Of a DNA stretch of 64,000 nucleotides, positions 12,597 to 25,610 are shown piece by piece (position 1 is the first letter of the stretch; each line of letters begins with the position of its first letter). A model generated the notes under the pieces. That model made no database searches. It saw nothing but the letters and a program-made list of their open reading frames with translations, and had not been told where the DNA came from. Both the position numbers and the translations under genes were made by a program. The stretch comes from Eonycteris spelaea. Lineage: Eukaryota; Chordata; Mammalia; Chiroptera; Pteropodidae. The stretch spans positions 36,387 through 100,386 of the forward strand of contig PUFA01000729.1 in NCBI GenBank assembly GCA_003508835.1, read 5' to 3'.

Positions 12597-13533
12597 TTAC
12601 ATTTTCACACAGTGGATTCTCTGATTCACTCTCCTCAAGGCACCCATCACCTCCTTGTTTCTCAGGCTGTAGATAACAGGGTTGAGCACTGGGGTCAGAA
12701 TGGTGTAGAAGACAGCCAGTATCATGTCCTCTGTTGGAGATCGCAGGGATCTCGAGCGTAGGTAAGTGTAAGCAAAGGGTGCATAGAAGAAAGTCACCAC
12801 AGTGAGGTGGGTACTGCAGGTCCAGTAGGCCTTCTTCCTCCCTGCCTCTGAGCGCATGCTGAGAACAGCAAGGAGAACTAGGCCATAAGAACACACAATA
12901 GCCATGAAAGGCAACACAAGAAAAAATGGTGCTCGCAAACACTGTACATTCATAGAGCCAGGTGTTCATGCAAGCCACAATCACCATGGCTGGGACATCA
13001 CAGAAGAAATGGTTGATGGCCCTGGATCGACAATAGGGAATATGAAGAACGTATGCAGTGTGAGCACAGGAGTTGATAGCACCCATCATCCAAGACCCTG
13101 CTATCGTTAGCACACACACTCTTTTATTCATCCAGGTGGGATAGTGGAGAGGAAAGCAAATGGCCACATAGTGGTCATAGGCCATGCATGTCAACAGCAG
13201 AGCTTCTGCACCTCCTAAAGTCAAGAAAAAGAAGCTCTGAACCCCACACCCAATGAAAGAGATAGATTTGTCCCCCAGAAGGTAGTTGAAAGCCATTTTG
13301 GGAACAGTGGTAGAGACGTAGTTCAGATCAATGAGGGACAGCTGGCTCAGGAGGACGTACATGGGGGTGTGGAGTTGGGCATCCAGCACGATGAGGAAGA
13401 CCATAGACATGTTGCCAAGCAGAGCCATCAGAAACATGAGCACAATTAGAGATAGGAAGAAGAGCCCGATTTTTGATGGTGGGAGCAGCCCCAATAAGAT
13501 GAAGTCAGTTGATGTTTGGTTGTAATTCTCCAT
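12597..13533 (-). pseudogene. OR2L-like: OR2L-like odorant receptor, one frameshift
   Basis: A class II odorant receptor, a seven-helix G-protein-coupled receptor of olfactory neurons. The start MENYNQTSTDFILLG is typical of OR2L proteins, and the length (about 311 codons plus one base) equals the family's roughly 312. Visible features: N-glycosylation site NQT; LHTPMYVLLSQLSLIDL in TM2; PKMAFNYLL; the TM3 end MAYDHYVAICFPLHYP, where family DRY has become DHY; the C-rich loop around RAINHFFCDVPA; KAYWTCSTHLTVV before TM6; and NPVIYSLRN in TM7. The frame breaks in a run of six A at 12921-12926 (six T on the coding strand), one base more than the family pattern needs. The open frames at 12535-13533 and 12597-12953 are its two halves. 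I see no other stop. It could be a young or polymorphic pseudogene, or a homopolymer base-call error over a real gene. Confidence 0.93.
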
Positions 13534-13545
13534 TCATTGGCTTTC

Positions 13546-13560
13546 CTGAAAGAGACAAAG
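13546..13560 (-). promoter_or_regulatory. Likely 3' splice acceptor of the OR2L-like coding exon
   Basis: On the coding strand a pyrimidine-rich tract ends in CAG 12 bases before the ATG ('ctttgtctctttcag'). OR coding exons are normally preceded by a non-coding 5' exon joined just upstream of the start, so this supports the chosen start. The upstream exon and promoter were not located. Confidence 0.55.
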
Positions 13561-15911
13561 GCATGAGTGCATTGTAAATGAAGAAATGTGTACTGTGTAT
13601 TAGTTTTTTACTTGTTATTTTTAATGTAACTCTAAATATTTCAGTAAATACCCAGTTCCTTAGATAAATAATCAAAGTTTCTTATTTTGAAAAACAAAAT
13701 GAATCCCATTCTGTTATCCAAAGTCATAAGGTCATGTGATATATATTTACATCCAAGTGTTTTTTAAGACTATGTGAAATAATGAAAGGAAAAATCTCTA
13801 TGATCTTGAATAGAATATGATTGTCTGCCCTTCATAACTTTATATAACATAAATTGCAAATATTTTAGTTAAACATAAGCATAATTCTTATGCCAAGACT
13901 GGGCACAAATGGATATCATTTTAAATGAATAAAGGTTTGGTTTATTGTACTAATGAATTAAATGATACACAGAAGGTGACATTTTTTCCTATATTCAGGA
14001 TTTTATTTTTTGCTCATAATTAGAAACATAACTGTAACATTTTTTTCCTCACATTGGGAAGCTAGATTAGCTCTTTGATATGAATGTGTTTAATGTTGTT
14101 GAGTAAACCCTCCTGAGAAGTCAGTTGTTAGTAAGTGGCACGGGCTTAGAAAAAAACCAGTGTTTATTCCCTAATACTATCAGGCACAAATTAATAGTTT
14201 GATTATTGGATTCTTCTCTTATTGTCATTTTTATCCTTCCATTTCAATTGTTCATTCTTTCATGGAAGGGAGACCCTTCTCCAGATCTCCTGCAAGCTGT
14301 GTGCACTACAGCTGACATTATTTAGAGGCTCAAAATCATTAAATGTTAATTCTCTGAAGACTAAAAATAAAGGAAGAAATGTCAGATGGAAGATTTTTAC
14401 ATATTTTAGATGAAGGGATTTGAATGAAAAAAATGGTTATTCAATTAATGGGGAAAAGGTTTTGACATTCCAATAAATCTTGGGGATGGGAGGAAATTGT
14501 ATTGCAAAGAAAAATCTACTGGTAGAAAAATGTTGACGTCATGCCAGATCGGTGGGCTTCCAATCATCCTGGTACGCATGAATGAAAGGGTCCTTGGAAA
14601 GTCCTGGAAAAACTGGGATGAGCAAGTTACCATATGACTCATACAGAATTCTAAATCCATATATTCTGAGATTTTTGATGAAGTCAAGAAAGAGGGGATT
14701 AAAATATACATAGAAAAAAAGTCAAAAGGAAAAAAATGTAGACACAAATATTTTAAAATAAAATGTAACATCTTTAGAAATCTATAAAATATTAATCCAC
14801 CAAAATGAGTGTTCTTGAAAATTTAAAAGATTAACCAATATAAATGATTCATTCAAAAATTTTAAAAACAAACATCAAAAACTTGCGGGAAGTTTGATGT
14901 AGACAGACCAATAGAAAAGGAAATTATAATAATAAGAAGAAGGAGGAATGTAAAAAATAAGAGATTGGTAATAAGAAAATTGATTAGGAGTACTTATGTA
15001 TGATTAGGATATTTCTACAAATGTGAACAATAAATATAGGGACTTAAATTATACTATTTCTAAGAATCGAACAATATGAGCCACCACTGACAGCATTCAG
15101 AGTCCAGCAAACTAAATGAGAACCACTCTGATAACACATGATATACTAACTGAGAAAAAGCAAACATTTTTTTTTTCTGAAAATGTTCTTTGGTTTTCTG
15201 TAGAAGACACAGCATATTAAATTGCTATCAAGATATATTTACATTAGTCTAAATTATTTACCCTATTTCCAAGACAGTGTTAGGAATAACTTCTACTATC
15301 ACTGCTTATCATTGGCTTTCTAAAAAGGACTTTCCTGGGAAAGATTTAATAGGTATTTATTATTAACATAGTATCAAGAGGGTGAAGGATTCGAAGAGGT
15401 CATGGAAATAGCAGGTGACTCATCAGACCTGGTACTGCATCCATGGAGCGTGCAATTTTTATTTATACCTTGTAGACTAAGGCTTCACTAAAATAAAAGG
15501 ATCAGCCTAGAAAGGATTCATTCATACCCATTAAATATATATTTTGAAGAGAAGAGAATTATTGAATGGACAGGGAAACCACTATTAGATTATTTTTACG
15601 AGTGTTTTTTTATTTCCCTCGAGCCACTTAAATAACAATAACTAACTTATTTAAAGTTTATTTAAATGAAACTTTCACCTCCATTGATTACTTTTATTCA
15701 CTTTAAAAACGTTGACACTTATGTATTAGAATTTTTTACAACATACAGAGAAAACAGATAACAGCTGTCTAATGTTATATGTTGGGTGAAATAAAGGGCA
15801 TACCATGCTCCTGGGCAATTTCCTTCAGTGTAAGGGAAGACTCAGATATGAATCTATTGCTGCTGGCATCCTGACAAGTGTCAGGAATTATGCCAACTTG
15901 ACAGCAAGCTT
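13561..15911. other. AT-rich upstream region, nothing recognised
   Basis: This is where the OR2L-like gene's 5' non-coding exon and promoter would lie. I cannot identify either. The minus frame at 14445-14771 has no family resemblance. Confidence 0.45.
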
Positions 15912-15997
15912 CTGAGGTTGGTATTACCGTCCATATTTGTAAAAGAATTGACTGATATTCAGAGAATTTAAGTGACTTTCCTTATACCACAAGCTAA
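15912..15997 (-). repeat. MIR SINE fragment
   Basis: The segment 'ggttggtattaccgtccata' onward through 'ttaagtgactttcctt' follows the antisense MIR core, an old tRNA-derived mammalian SINE. It is diverged and partial. Confidence 0.5.
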
Positions 15998-16644
15998 AAA
16001 CATATCCTTATCCCTTTCCATATGAGAGGTGGTGAATCAGAAATATGAGGTTCATGTTTTAGCCACCCAAAACTATTGACAGGTGAATTCTTTATTCACA
16101 CTAGGAAGTAGATAATAGAATATGTATTTAATAAGTTATTCTATGCCCCAATAAAAATATTTTAGAGTTTAAAGCTTTATATTTCACATCTCTCTAGAGA
16201 TATGCTTCCTTGGGTCTCCTGCTCTTGCTAGCAACCCAAGAGTTCACACCAGCTTCTAGTAAGTGGATAATACATGCTTCACTGTATCACTTATATACAC
16301 AATACCTCAGGGACTCTAACTGAAGTCAAATCATGTTGATTTTAAACAAAAAGTGTCCCTATATGGGAATTTATGGTTACCAAACCACCTGCCCTGGCCA
16401 TGTAACTCAGGCCACGGACATCCACATTCTATCCTCAGGTGGTTCCTAAGTTTAAAAGTGACACACATCGCTTTTCTGTAAGTATTCTTTGCATGGCTCC
16501 ATTTTTCTTATGTCTTCCCTTCAAAGAGTGGAAGTATTTTACTGAGAAAAATCTCTCAGTTATAAGTTTATGTGTTTATTGTTGGTACAGATATTCGAAA
16601 TGCACCGTATTGTTACACAGAATTTTAAAAATAACGCAAACACA
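15998..16644. other. No feature recognised
   Basis: AT-rich DNA with only short chance frames. Its last 12 bases (16633-16644) serve as the left target-site duplication of the following SINE. Confidence 0.45.
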
Positions 16645-16846
16645 GTCTATGGCCATGCCACCCTGAATAAGCTTGATCCCATCTGATCTTGGAAGCTAAA
16701 TAGGAGCAGGCCTGGTTAGTACTTGGATGGCCACCTAGGAAGACCAGGTGTAAAAAATAAAAAATAAGGGATTGTAAATTGACACAGTCCTTGCAGTCTG
16801 TGAGGTCAACCAAGGGTTACCTCTCCTTAAAAATATAAATAAATAA
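16645..16846 (+). mobile_element. 5S rRNA-derived SINE (degraded copy)
   Basis: Bases 16645 to about 16750 follow 5S rRNA: 'gtctatggccatgccaccct' at the start, then 'ggaagctaa' and 'ggcctggttagtacttggat'. The rest is a non-5S tail (with 'gtctgtgaggtcaac') shared with the copy at 31.1 kb, and then an A-rich end. Its box A region is mutated and the box C segment has lost bases. Imperfect direct repeats flank it: 'aacgcaaacaca' at 16633-16644 and 'agcacaaacaca' at 16847-16858. A functional 5S gene would lack the tail and the target-site repeats. Such SINEs are transcribed by RNA polymerase III and mobilised by L1; they are known from fruit bats. Confidence 0.85.
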
Positions 16847-17187
16847 AGCACAAACACAAAATTTTACATTCATTTTTCAAAACTACACACAGCAACCCAC
16901 GATAACTGTTCAAGAATTCCTGTTTTCTATTCTCTATGTAGAGTTGTGTCCCAAATAAAAATCAGTTTCAAAATTTGGCTTTCTTTCTTTTGTGTGACTT
17001 TTCACAACAGCAGTAATCCTTATGAGAAATTTGTCTGCTACAGTGTCTTATAAGAATGTGACATTGATCTGGTGAATTTTATTCTCTGAGCTTGTCTGTT
17101 GCTTGCAAATGAACAGGTACAAAATTATTAAATGAGAAATTACATGGTGAGTGCTAAGTCTATCTAATATATAAATTATCAGTTAAG

Positions 17188-17350
17188 CAAGTGATTCTTA
17201 ACTGAGGGGTGAATCGGCCCTCTCTCCAGGGTAATTTGGGCAATGTCTGGAGATGTGTTTAGCTGTCACTATGCCATGTAGTGGGTGCTGCTAAACATTA
17301 CATAATGCACAGAACAACAGAGACAAAGAACTATCAGGCCCAAAGTTCAG
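17188..17350 (+). mobile_element. MER20 (hAT-Charlie DNA transposon remnant)
   Basis: The start 'gtgattcttaactgaggggt', the core 'ggcaatgtctggagatgtgt', and the later 'tgctgctaaacattacataa' and 'aactatcaggcccaaa' phrases match MER20. This is an old non-autonomous transposon found across placental mammals. No coding capacity. Confidence 0.85.
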
Positions 17351-19180
17351 TTTTGCTTTTAAAAAAAACCCTCTAAATTACTATAGCTTTGATCTTATTA
17401 GTTTTTATCTTTGTCTTTATCATTTGCACATTGCCTTTTACTAAGACTATGCAATGAAAGTGTTATTTTCTTTTTATGTTCCTATTTGAGTCACAAGACC
17501 AGTGCCAGGTTGCCTGAGTTACCATCATGCGTCCATTCTCTGGATGTTCAGTGAGTGCACAAGGTCAACAGCAGGGGATAGTTAGCACTGAGCTAAGCCC
17601 CCGGCACCTGTGACCACCAGTCCTAACTGGCACAACTGCACTCAGGAAACCACACCCTCCAGGGTCTTTACTGAAGATGGCTCCAGGCTTGACCTTGACC
17701 TTGTGGGTCAGCTGTGCAGCCAGTTGATTCAGTTCCCACCTGCATGAGCATTTGCATAAGCTCAAAACATTTTAATAACTCTCAGTCTAACCCTCAATTC
17801 ATTTCTCTTCCAATTTTGACATCTTGTCTGTGAAATAGCTTAGAAAACAAACTACACAAACACAAACTTTTGTCTGTGCTGGTCCTCTAGGCACTCTGAA
17901 CCCACGGTATAAAAAACAGCCATCCTGCCACCCACCTCTAATCTAATTCTGAGCTCTACTTGCCTGTGAATTGAATCCTGGAATGCAGCGACGTGCCTTC
18001 CAGATATGCAAACACACCAACAAAAGGGTGATTTAAAGTGTAATTAAAATGTGTATTCTTATATAAGGTGGCTACATGTGGACACCTCCACTACTTAGAG
18101 TAAAAAGTCCAGATTAAAGCATACCTCCACATTCTCTCATTTGCTGCCAACTCCCACACTATGTCAGAGGTTCTGTAGCAGGCTCTAGCTTATCATACTA
18201 CTCACAAAACATAAGCATGAGTATATTTCAGTAATTAAAAGTATAACATATGGTATATACAGAAACTTGAAAATTATTACTAAATAAAGTAGTAAGGTAG
18301 CATGATCAATGTGATTGAAACATTATTATTAAAAGCCTATTTAAAAAGTTGTGAAAAAAAAAAAAAACAACCCTTCCCTTGGTCTTGGAAACCTCTCTTC
18401 TTCATTGTCTGATGTACTAAATCCTTCTTACACTTTAAGTCTCCTCCTAATCACACCCTGTTATATATGGTTCTTTGGTTAGTCAGACACACAAATTCTC
18501 CTGCTGTCTGTGGTTTCATCTTAGCTCCCCTGTTCTCTTATTTTCACATCCATCACCAGATATCATTATGCTCCCAGTGCCTAAATTTCATGAATGTGGC
18601 AGCACTGAGAGAGGGCTGTGGGCTGTGCTCACAATTCAAGGAAGAAATTCCCATATAACATCAACACTTCACCATTTTCACCTTTCGTCTAGTGTATACT
18701 ATTTGTGATCACAAAATATTTGATCAGAACTGAAGATAATGTATGTTTTAGATATAAAAAAACTTTGTCTTAAAAATATTCAGAAGTACCATCTAATTCT
18801 TTCAATTTTATTTCTAAATCTACATATAGCAATTTAATACACCACAGAACAATAATGTAATTTTTCTTTGAAGTGCTCTAGTTAATGAGATGTGAATTTA
18901 TTGGTTTTTATCTCTTTACTTAACAAAGGTGAATTCTTTACTAATTATAAATCAAAATGCTCCAAAAGCATTTGCATGCTTCTTGATAAAAACACATACT
19001 AGGAGCAGTGGGTCCCTGTATTCCTAAATTCTGGGCAGTGCCCTGCACATCTCTTGATCAAACTTCCATGAGTATATTCTAATGAGAGTACAAACTCACC
19101 TCTAAAATCTATTCTTTTCATTTCAGATACTTCCACGAAGACACGTCTGCAGCCTTGACACTAGGTTTCAATTCAAGGAT
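17351..19180. other. No gene recognised
   Basis: Mixed-composition DNA. The minus frame at 17565-17765 and the plus frames near 18467-18708 show no family resemblance. A poly-A run lies at about 18355-18367. Confidence 0.45.
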
Positions 19181-20182
19181 GTTATTTCTAATACTGGTTG
19201 TTTGGTTGGCGTTCACTGGAGAATGTCCTCTAAGACTAGGATAATGAAGAGAAAGTCATTAATAAAGCAGAGTGACCTTAGGCTAGCCTGGGGGAGGGCC
19301 ACAGAAAACTCCTGGTTTTCTCCTGGTCCTTGGAGAAAAAGCCAAATGTTATTTATATATTTTCTTTCTTTAGTTTTTTAAATTAAATTCTGGTGACATG
19401 ATTTAACAAAATTATATAGGTTTCAATGGAGAATTCAATAATATGTATTATGCACATTACATTGTATGTTCACCACCCAAAGTTAAATTTCCTTTCATCA
19501 TATATTTGACCCTTTATATCTTTATCTACCTCTCCTCTCACTCCTCATTTCTGGTAAGCACTAAAGTGTGTTCCGTATCCATGAGATTCTGCTTTATACT
19601 GCTTATTTGTTGCTTCCAGTTTTATGTCCTACATATGAGTGAATCATGTGGTTCTCACCTTTTCTGTCTGACTTATTTTGCTTAGCACGATAATCTCAAG
19701 AACCATCCATGTTGTTGCGAATGAACATTATTTTACCTATCTTTTTGGCTAAGTAATATTCCTTTGTATATATGTACCACATCTTCTTTATCTAGTCGTC
19801 TATGGAAGGACACTTAGGTAATTGCCAAATCTTGGTTATAGTGAATACGGCTGCTATGAACATTAGGGTGCATATGTCTTTATGGATAATTGTTTCCTAG
19901 TTCTTGTGTAAATATCCAGAAGAGAGGTAGCTACTAAAAAACAACTCATATTTATTTTAACATTTATTTTTTGAAAGAATTATTTTGTTGAGGTTTTCTA
20001 CATTTTTATAATTTACATATTACTATCCACTAAGTACATAGATACAATGTGCCCAAACATACTAATTAATTGTGTACATTTTATTAAATTTACCAAAATA
20101 TCTATTAACATGAAATGGGATCAATTTTATTAGAAACATCATTTTACATGTATATTTACATATTCACACACATTTATATGCT
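19181..20182. repeat. Block homologous to 29.7-30.66 kb, with antisense L1 3' UTR
   Basis: The interval 19280-19350 matches 29720-29810 ('gggagggccacagaaaactc' against a near-identical phrase). Next, 19370-19930 is antisense L1 3' UTR and ORF2 end. Finally 19930-20182 matches 30366-30660 (for example 'tactaattaattgtgtacat'). Homology stops at about 20182 where sense L1 sequence begins. Confidence 0.7.
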
Positions 20183-20519
20183 ACCTTCCTATCAACGAGT
20201 GCCTCAAATGGAAAAGAATTAAGTGCTCCAACCAAAAGATAGAGTGGCTGAATGGTTAAGAAAAAAGATTCCTATATGTTTCTGACATCACTCTTGAGTT
20301 TTCTTAAATTTAATGAAACTTGTTTCATGGCCTACCATGGGGTCTATCTTGGGAAATGTTTGATGCACTTTTGAACAAATATGTATATTTGGCTACTTTG
20401 ATGTGAAACACTAAAAATATTACTATAGGGAGACTGGAAAAAATGCCATATATGATAGTCACTTTGCTCTTCCTCTTTTGAGACCACATCAAAGTTGAGA
20501 TGAAAACATGGAGCAAAGG
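20183..20519 (+). repeat. Short L1 ORF2 endonuclease-region fragment and flank
   Basis: Bases 20190-20285 ('aaaagaattaagtgctccaa') repeat the text at about 22205-22270 inside the next L1. The remainder to 20519 is AT-rich and unassigned. Confidence 0.5.
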
Positions 20520-23356
20520 TCTACATGAACAGAAGCCCTACAACCAGGGAGAGAAATAAGAAAACACCCTGAAATGGTTAAAGAGAGGAGGGGAGAAGAG
20601 TTGAGGCTGCCTTGTCTCAAGCAGCTGAGTGGGACAGAAGCTGTGGCACGCAGCAGCTGTAGACACTTTTAAAGGGGCCCTGTAAGCAACCAGATTTTAA
20701 TGGTGACGGACTTTCTTGCTCTGAACATCAATGCTAGGCAGGCTGCTCAGCTGATGCCAGGGACTTACAGAAGGGCACTGAGTTGTAGGAGAGAGTGCCA
20801 GAGGCAAGGATTTCTACCAGGAAGAAGTTCTGGCAGTATCCATTGCTCCTGTGTAGAGTCTCCCAGTGTGTGGATGCAGTGCTGCCATAGCTGAGAAGTC
20901 AGCAGCAAACGGGATAACAGAGGTCGCCCCATCCAGAGGATTTCTGAAACTCTGCCTACCCCAACTCACAGCCCCACCCAAGGCACATTCAATTGTGTTC
21001 TTGGTGAGTCCTGTGCCACTTGCTAAGCAGCACCAAGAGTTACACTGTGGGCTGCTGATCTTGGCACCTGGCATGCCCTCTTCAGGCAACTATAAGCACA
21101 ACATCTGTGGATTGCTTGCTGAATCTTAACAGGCCACCCCAGAGGGGCACAAGCTGGGGCTACACCTGGCCTGCAGCTAAAACCCTCTCAGGACTGTGTT
21201 GCTGGACACCTACTACACAGTTACGGTAATTAGACTTGGAGACTTAGGAGCTTTGCTTAGTACATAGAAACAGACACAAAAAGGCAGCCAAAATGGAAAG
21301 ACAAAAAAGAAACCATATGAGAGAATAGAACAGAGATCCAGGAGTAACGGAGTCAAGCAATCTCATAGATGTAGAGTTCAAAACACTGGTTATATAGACA
21401 TTTAATGGAATTAAGAGAAATGTAGATAAACTCAGTGAGAATTTTAACAAAGAGTTGAAAAACATAAAATGGAAATGGAAATTATAAAAAGGAACCAGTC
21501 TGAAGTGAAGAATGTATTATTCAAGATGAAGAGTATATTAGAGAGAATCAAGAGCATGGAGGAAGAAGGGGATCAAACCACTGATATAGAGGATGGAGAA
21601 GACAAGGAAATCCAGCAGGAAAAACGTAATCAAGAATATAATAATAATTTATGGAGCCTATGGGACAAAATTAAGAGTAACAAATCCGTGTCATAGGAGT
21701 ACCTGAAGAGGGAGGGAAAAATGTTGAATACATATTTGAAGAAATATTGATGGAAAACTTCCCTAACCTTGTGAAGGAAATAGATATAACACCCCAGGAA
21801 AATTCTAAAAATCAGGAATCCAAAGAAGCCCACACCAAGACACATCATAATTAAATGCCAAAGCTTAAATACAAAGAGAGAATCTTAAAAGCAGCAAGAG
21901 AAAAGCAATTAGTTATCTACTATGGAGCACCCATAAAACTGGCAGCTGATCTCTCAAAAGAAACTATGTAGGACAGAAGGGCTTGGCATAAAATATTTGA
22001 TGTGATGAAAACCCAGGATCTACAACTAAGAATTCTTTATCCAGCAAAGATATCATTTAGGGTCAAAGGGGAGATAAAAAATACCCAGACAAAAATAAGC
22101 TAAGGGAATTTATCAACACCAAGCCAGTATTACAGGAAATGTAGCAGGGACTTCTTTAAGAAGAAAAATGTGTATCAAAAATAGGAATAAAGAATGGTAA
22201 TAACTACTTCCTATTAACAAGTACCTCAAATGGAAAAGAATTAAGTGCTCCAAACAAAAGACAGAATAAACCAGAAAGAACTTCTGGAGATTACACTGCA
22301 AGAGATGAAAAATGAAATATCAAACTTGGGTAATAGTCGACCAAATGGAGGAAAGGATCAGTGACATACAAGACAGAAACCTACAAATAAATCAGAAGAA
22401 GAGTGAAATCAAAGAATTGAAAATAATGAAAGAGAAATACAAGAACTAACCGATACCATCAGGAGAAGAAACAAGAATAATGGGCATTCTCAAAGAGGAA
22501 GAAAAAGAGGAGGAATTAGAAAGTATTTTCAGACAAATAATTAATGAGAATTTTCCAAATCAAGGAATGAACTGGAATTTGGAATTCAAGAATTCAACAG
22601 AATATCCAATTATCTCAACCCAAAAGGCCTTCACCAAGACACAATGTATTAAAATTATCAAAAATAAACAATAAAGAAAGATTTCTCAGGGCAGCCAGGG
22701 AAAAGATGGTAACCTATAAAAAAAATTAGATTAATGTCAGACTTCTCAGCACAAACCTTACAAGCCAGAAAGAAATGAAATAGAATATTCACACTATTAA
22801 ATGAAAGGAACTAATATCCAAGAATAATGTATCCAGCAAAACTCTCCTTTAGATATGACAGAGAAATAAAGTCCTTTCCAGACATACAAAGATTGAGGGA
22901 ATTCTCCACTATAAGGCCAGTATTACAGGAAATACTGAAAGGAGTCAGTTCACCTAAAACAAAATTAAAAAAAAAAAAAACAAAACCATACCTAGTATTA
23001 ATGTGACTAGCAGGCAAATAGAAACAGAGGAGTGCAACCCTTACTAAAAATAGGGCATTATAAGCTTAAACAATAAGAAGAGATTTGCTATAACAAGATA
23101 GTAATGAACATTCAGCATACATAGGGACAAATTGAGACAACAATGACTGAAAAAGGGAGAATTCAGATCCAAATTTGCAAAGGGAAATGGAGATAAGGCA
23201 CCTACAGAAGAAAATGGACTAGTACATGTATATAACTATCTTCTATATATTTGTAATGGTAACCACATGTCAATGATTCAGAATTGAAGTATATAACATA
23301 AAAAAGAAGGATCAGAAGGACAATCCATAAAACCCAACCAAAATAAAACACACACA

Positions 23357-23387
<31 letters not shown>

Positions 23388-25204
23388 CACAAGTACAAGG
23401 AAGCAATGAAACACTGTGCTATGAGAAAGCAAAACATAAAATGGTTATAGAAAAGCATTATATTTCAATAATCACCCTAAATGTAAACAAACTGAACTCA
23501 CCGATACAAAGGCACAGAGTTGCAGATTGGATCAAAAAACAAAACTAAATCACATGCTGCCACCAGAAGACATATCTCAGTTCCAACTACAATATAGACT
23601 CAAAGTGAAAGAGTAGAAAATGATATGTCAAGCATTTGGCATTCAGAGAAAAAGCAGGACTAGCGGTACTAATATCAGACAAAATAGACTTCAAAAGAAA
23701 AAGGTAAAGAAAGATACTGAGGGACACTTCATAATGATAAAGGGAATCATACACCAAGAAGACAAAACACTTATTAATATCTATGCTCCCAATCAGGGAA
23801 CCATGAAGTAGTTAAACAATTACTAAGAGAACTAAGGGAGAAACAGACCAAAACTCTATCATAGTAGAGGACCTAGATACACCACTGTTGGATATGGACA
23901 GATCATCCAAACAGAAAATTAATAAGGAAATAACATCTTTAAATGACATATTAGATCAACTAAACCTAATGGACATTACAGAGCCTTTCATGCCAAACCA
24001 GTTGCTTATACTTTCTTCTCTGGTGTACATGGAACATTCTCAAGGATTGAACACACAGAGATAGCTTCAACAGATATAAGAGGGCTGAAATCATACCAAC
24101 CGTATTCTCTGATCATAATGCCTTGAAACTAGAGATCAACTACAGAAAGAAACCAGAAATAACCACAAATACATGGAGATTAAATAATATACTGCTGAAT
24201 AATGACTGGGTCAGAGAAGAAATAAAAAGAGAGATCAAGAGATACATAGAAACAAATGATAATGATAGTACAACATATCAAAACTTTTGGGACATGGCAA
24301 AAGAGGTTATAAGAGGAAAGTTCATATGATTACCTGCCTATCTCAAAAAATAAGAATGAGCCCAAATAAACAACATAATGCTTCATCTTAACAAACTAGA
24401 AAATAAGAACAAATGAAGCCTAAAGCCAGCAGAAGATATAATCAAAATTAGAGCAGAAATAAATGAAATGAAAACAAACAAACAAAAACAAACAAAAACA
24501 GTAGAAAAAAATAAATGCAACACAGAGTTGGTTCTTGTGAAGGATAATAAAATTGACAACTCCCTGGCTAAACTCATTTTTAAAAAGAGAGAGAAAGGAC
24601 ACAAATAAACAAAATAAGGGATGAAAGAAGATAAATGATGACAGACACCACAGAAATACAAAGGTTCTTATAGGAATACAATGAAAAAGTATATAACATC
24701 AAATTTAATATCCTAGAAAATGGACCAGTACTTAGAAAAATACAACCTTCCTAGACTGAATGAAGAAGAAATATAAAATCTAAATAGACCAATTAGCAGT
24801 ATGAAAACTGAAATGATCATCAAAAACCTACCAAAAAATAAAAGTTTAGTATCAGATAGCTTCACCAGTGAATTCTATCAAACATTCAAAGAAGGTGTAA
24901 TACCTATTCTCAATTCTTCCCCCAAAAAATATCAAAGAGGAGGCAACACTTCCTAATTCATTTTATGAAGCCAATAGTATCCTGATACTAAAACCAGTTA
25001 AAGATAACACAAAAAAGAAAACTACAGACCGATATCTCTCATGAGTACAGATGCAAAAATCCTAAATAAGATATAGTGAACAAAATGCAGCAACATATTA
25101 AAAAGATTATACACCACGATCAAGTGGACTTCATCTCAGGGACACAGGGATGGTTCAACGTATGCAAATCGATTAATGAGATACACCACATGAACAACTT
25201 TGTG
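20520..25204 (+). mobile_element. Near full-length sense L1, decayed
   Basis: The order is 5' UTR-like GC-richer sequence (20520-21230), ORF1 coiled-coil region (21280-21700, with an open piece at 21469-21696 rich in K, E and R), a middle region, then ORF2. In ORF2 the endonuclease is visible at 23620-23811 (INIYAPNQGTMK) and 24123-24329 ([24 protein letters not shown]), and reverse transcriptase text at 24700-25200, which then jumps to the 3' end. Many stops and indels inactivate it. Two related segments lie in the middle, 21700-22170 and 22470-22960, both with a 'tatccagcaaa' phrase and a 'gccagtattacaggaaat' phrase. Confidence 0.82.
23349..23392. repeat. (CA)n microsatellite inside L1
   Basis: CA repeat with one interruption (CACCACAC), lying between ORF1-like and endonuclease sequence. 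Confidence 0.92.
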
Positions 25205-25610
25205 ACATTTAAGTCCTAGAAATTACTATACTGAGTGAAATAAGTCAGACAGAGAAAGGAAAATACCATATGATTTCATTTATGTGCAGAATCCAAGGAA
25301 CAAAAGAAATGAACAAAATAACTAAAATAGACTTACAGATACATAGGACAACATGGTGATAGGTAGAGGGGGTTGGGGTGGGAAGTTGTATGAAAAAGAT
25401 GAAGGGATGAACTATGAATTAGTAGTTCCAAAACAATCATGGAAATATAGGGAATATTTCCTATATTCCCTATATTCCCAGGGAATATAATCAATATTAT
25501 TGTAATAGTGTGTAGTGCCAGATGGTGCCAGAGTAGTCGAGGGATAACTTTATAAATAATAGAAATGTCTAAACATTGTACTTGAAGCTAATATAAATTA
25601 AATAAGAAAC
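25205..25610 (+). repeat. L1 3' UTR unit
   Basis: The L1 C-terminal tail and 3' UTR, joined directly to upstream RT sequence with the intervening ORF2 missing. It contains a small palindromic repeat at about 25443-25490 built from 'tatattccc' and its complement. Confidence 0.7.

Noticed and set aside
12465..12761. 98-codon plus frame
   Set aside because: Shadow of the minus-strand OR2L-like pseudogene; the same holds for the plus frames at 12904-13525 and 42495-42740.
16645..16750. 5S rRNA gene
   Set aside because: Diverged, followed by a non-5S tail and flanked by target-site duplications, so a SINE; the same applies at 31114.
17565..17765. 66-codon minus frame
   Set aside because: No recognisable domain and no splice or expression context.
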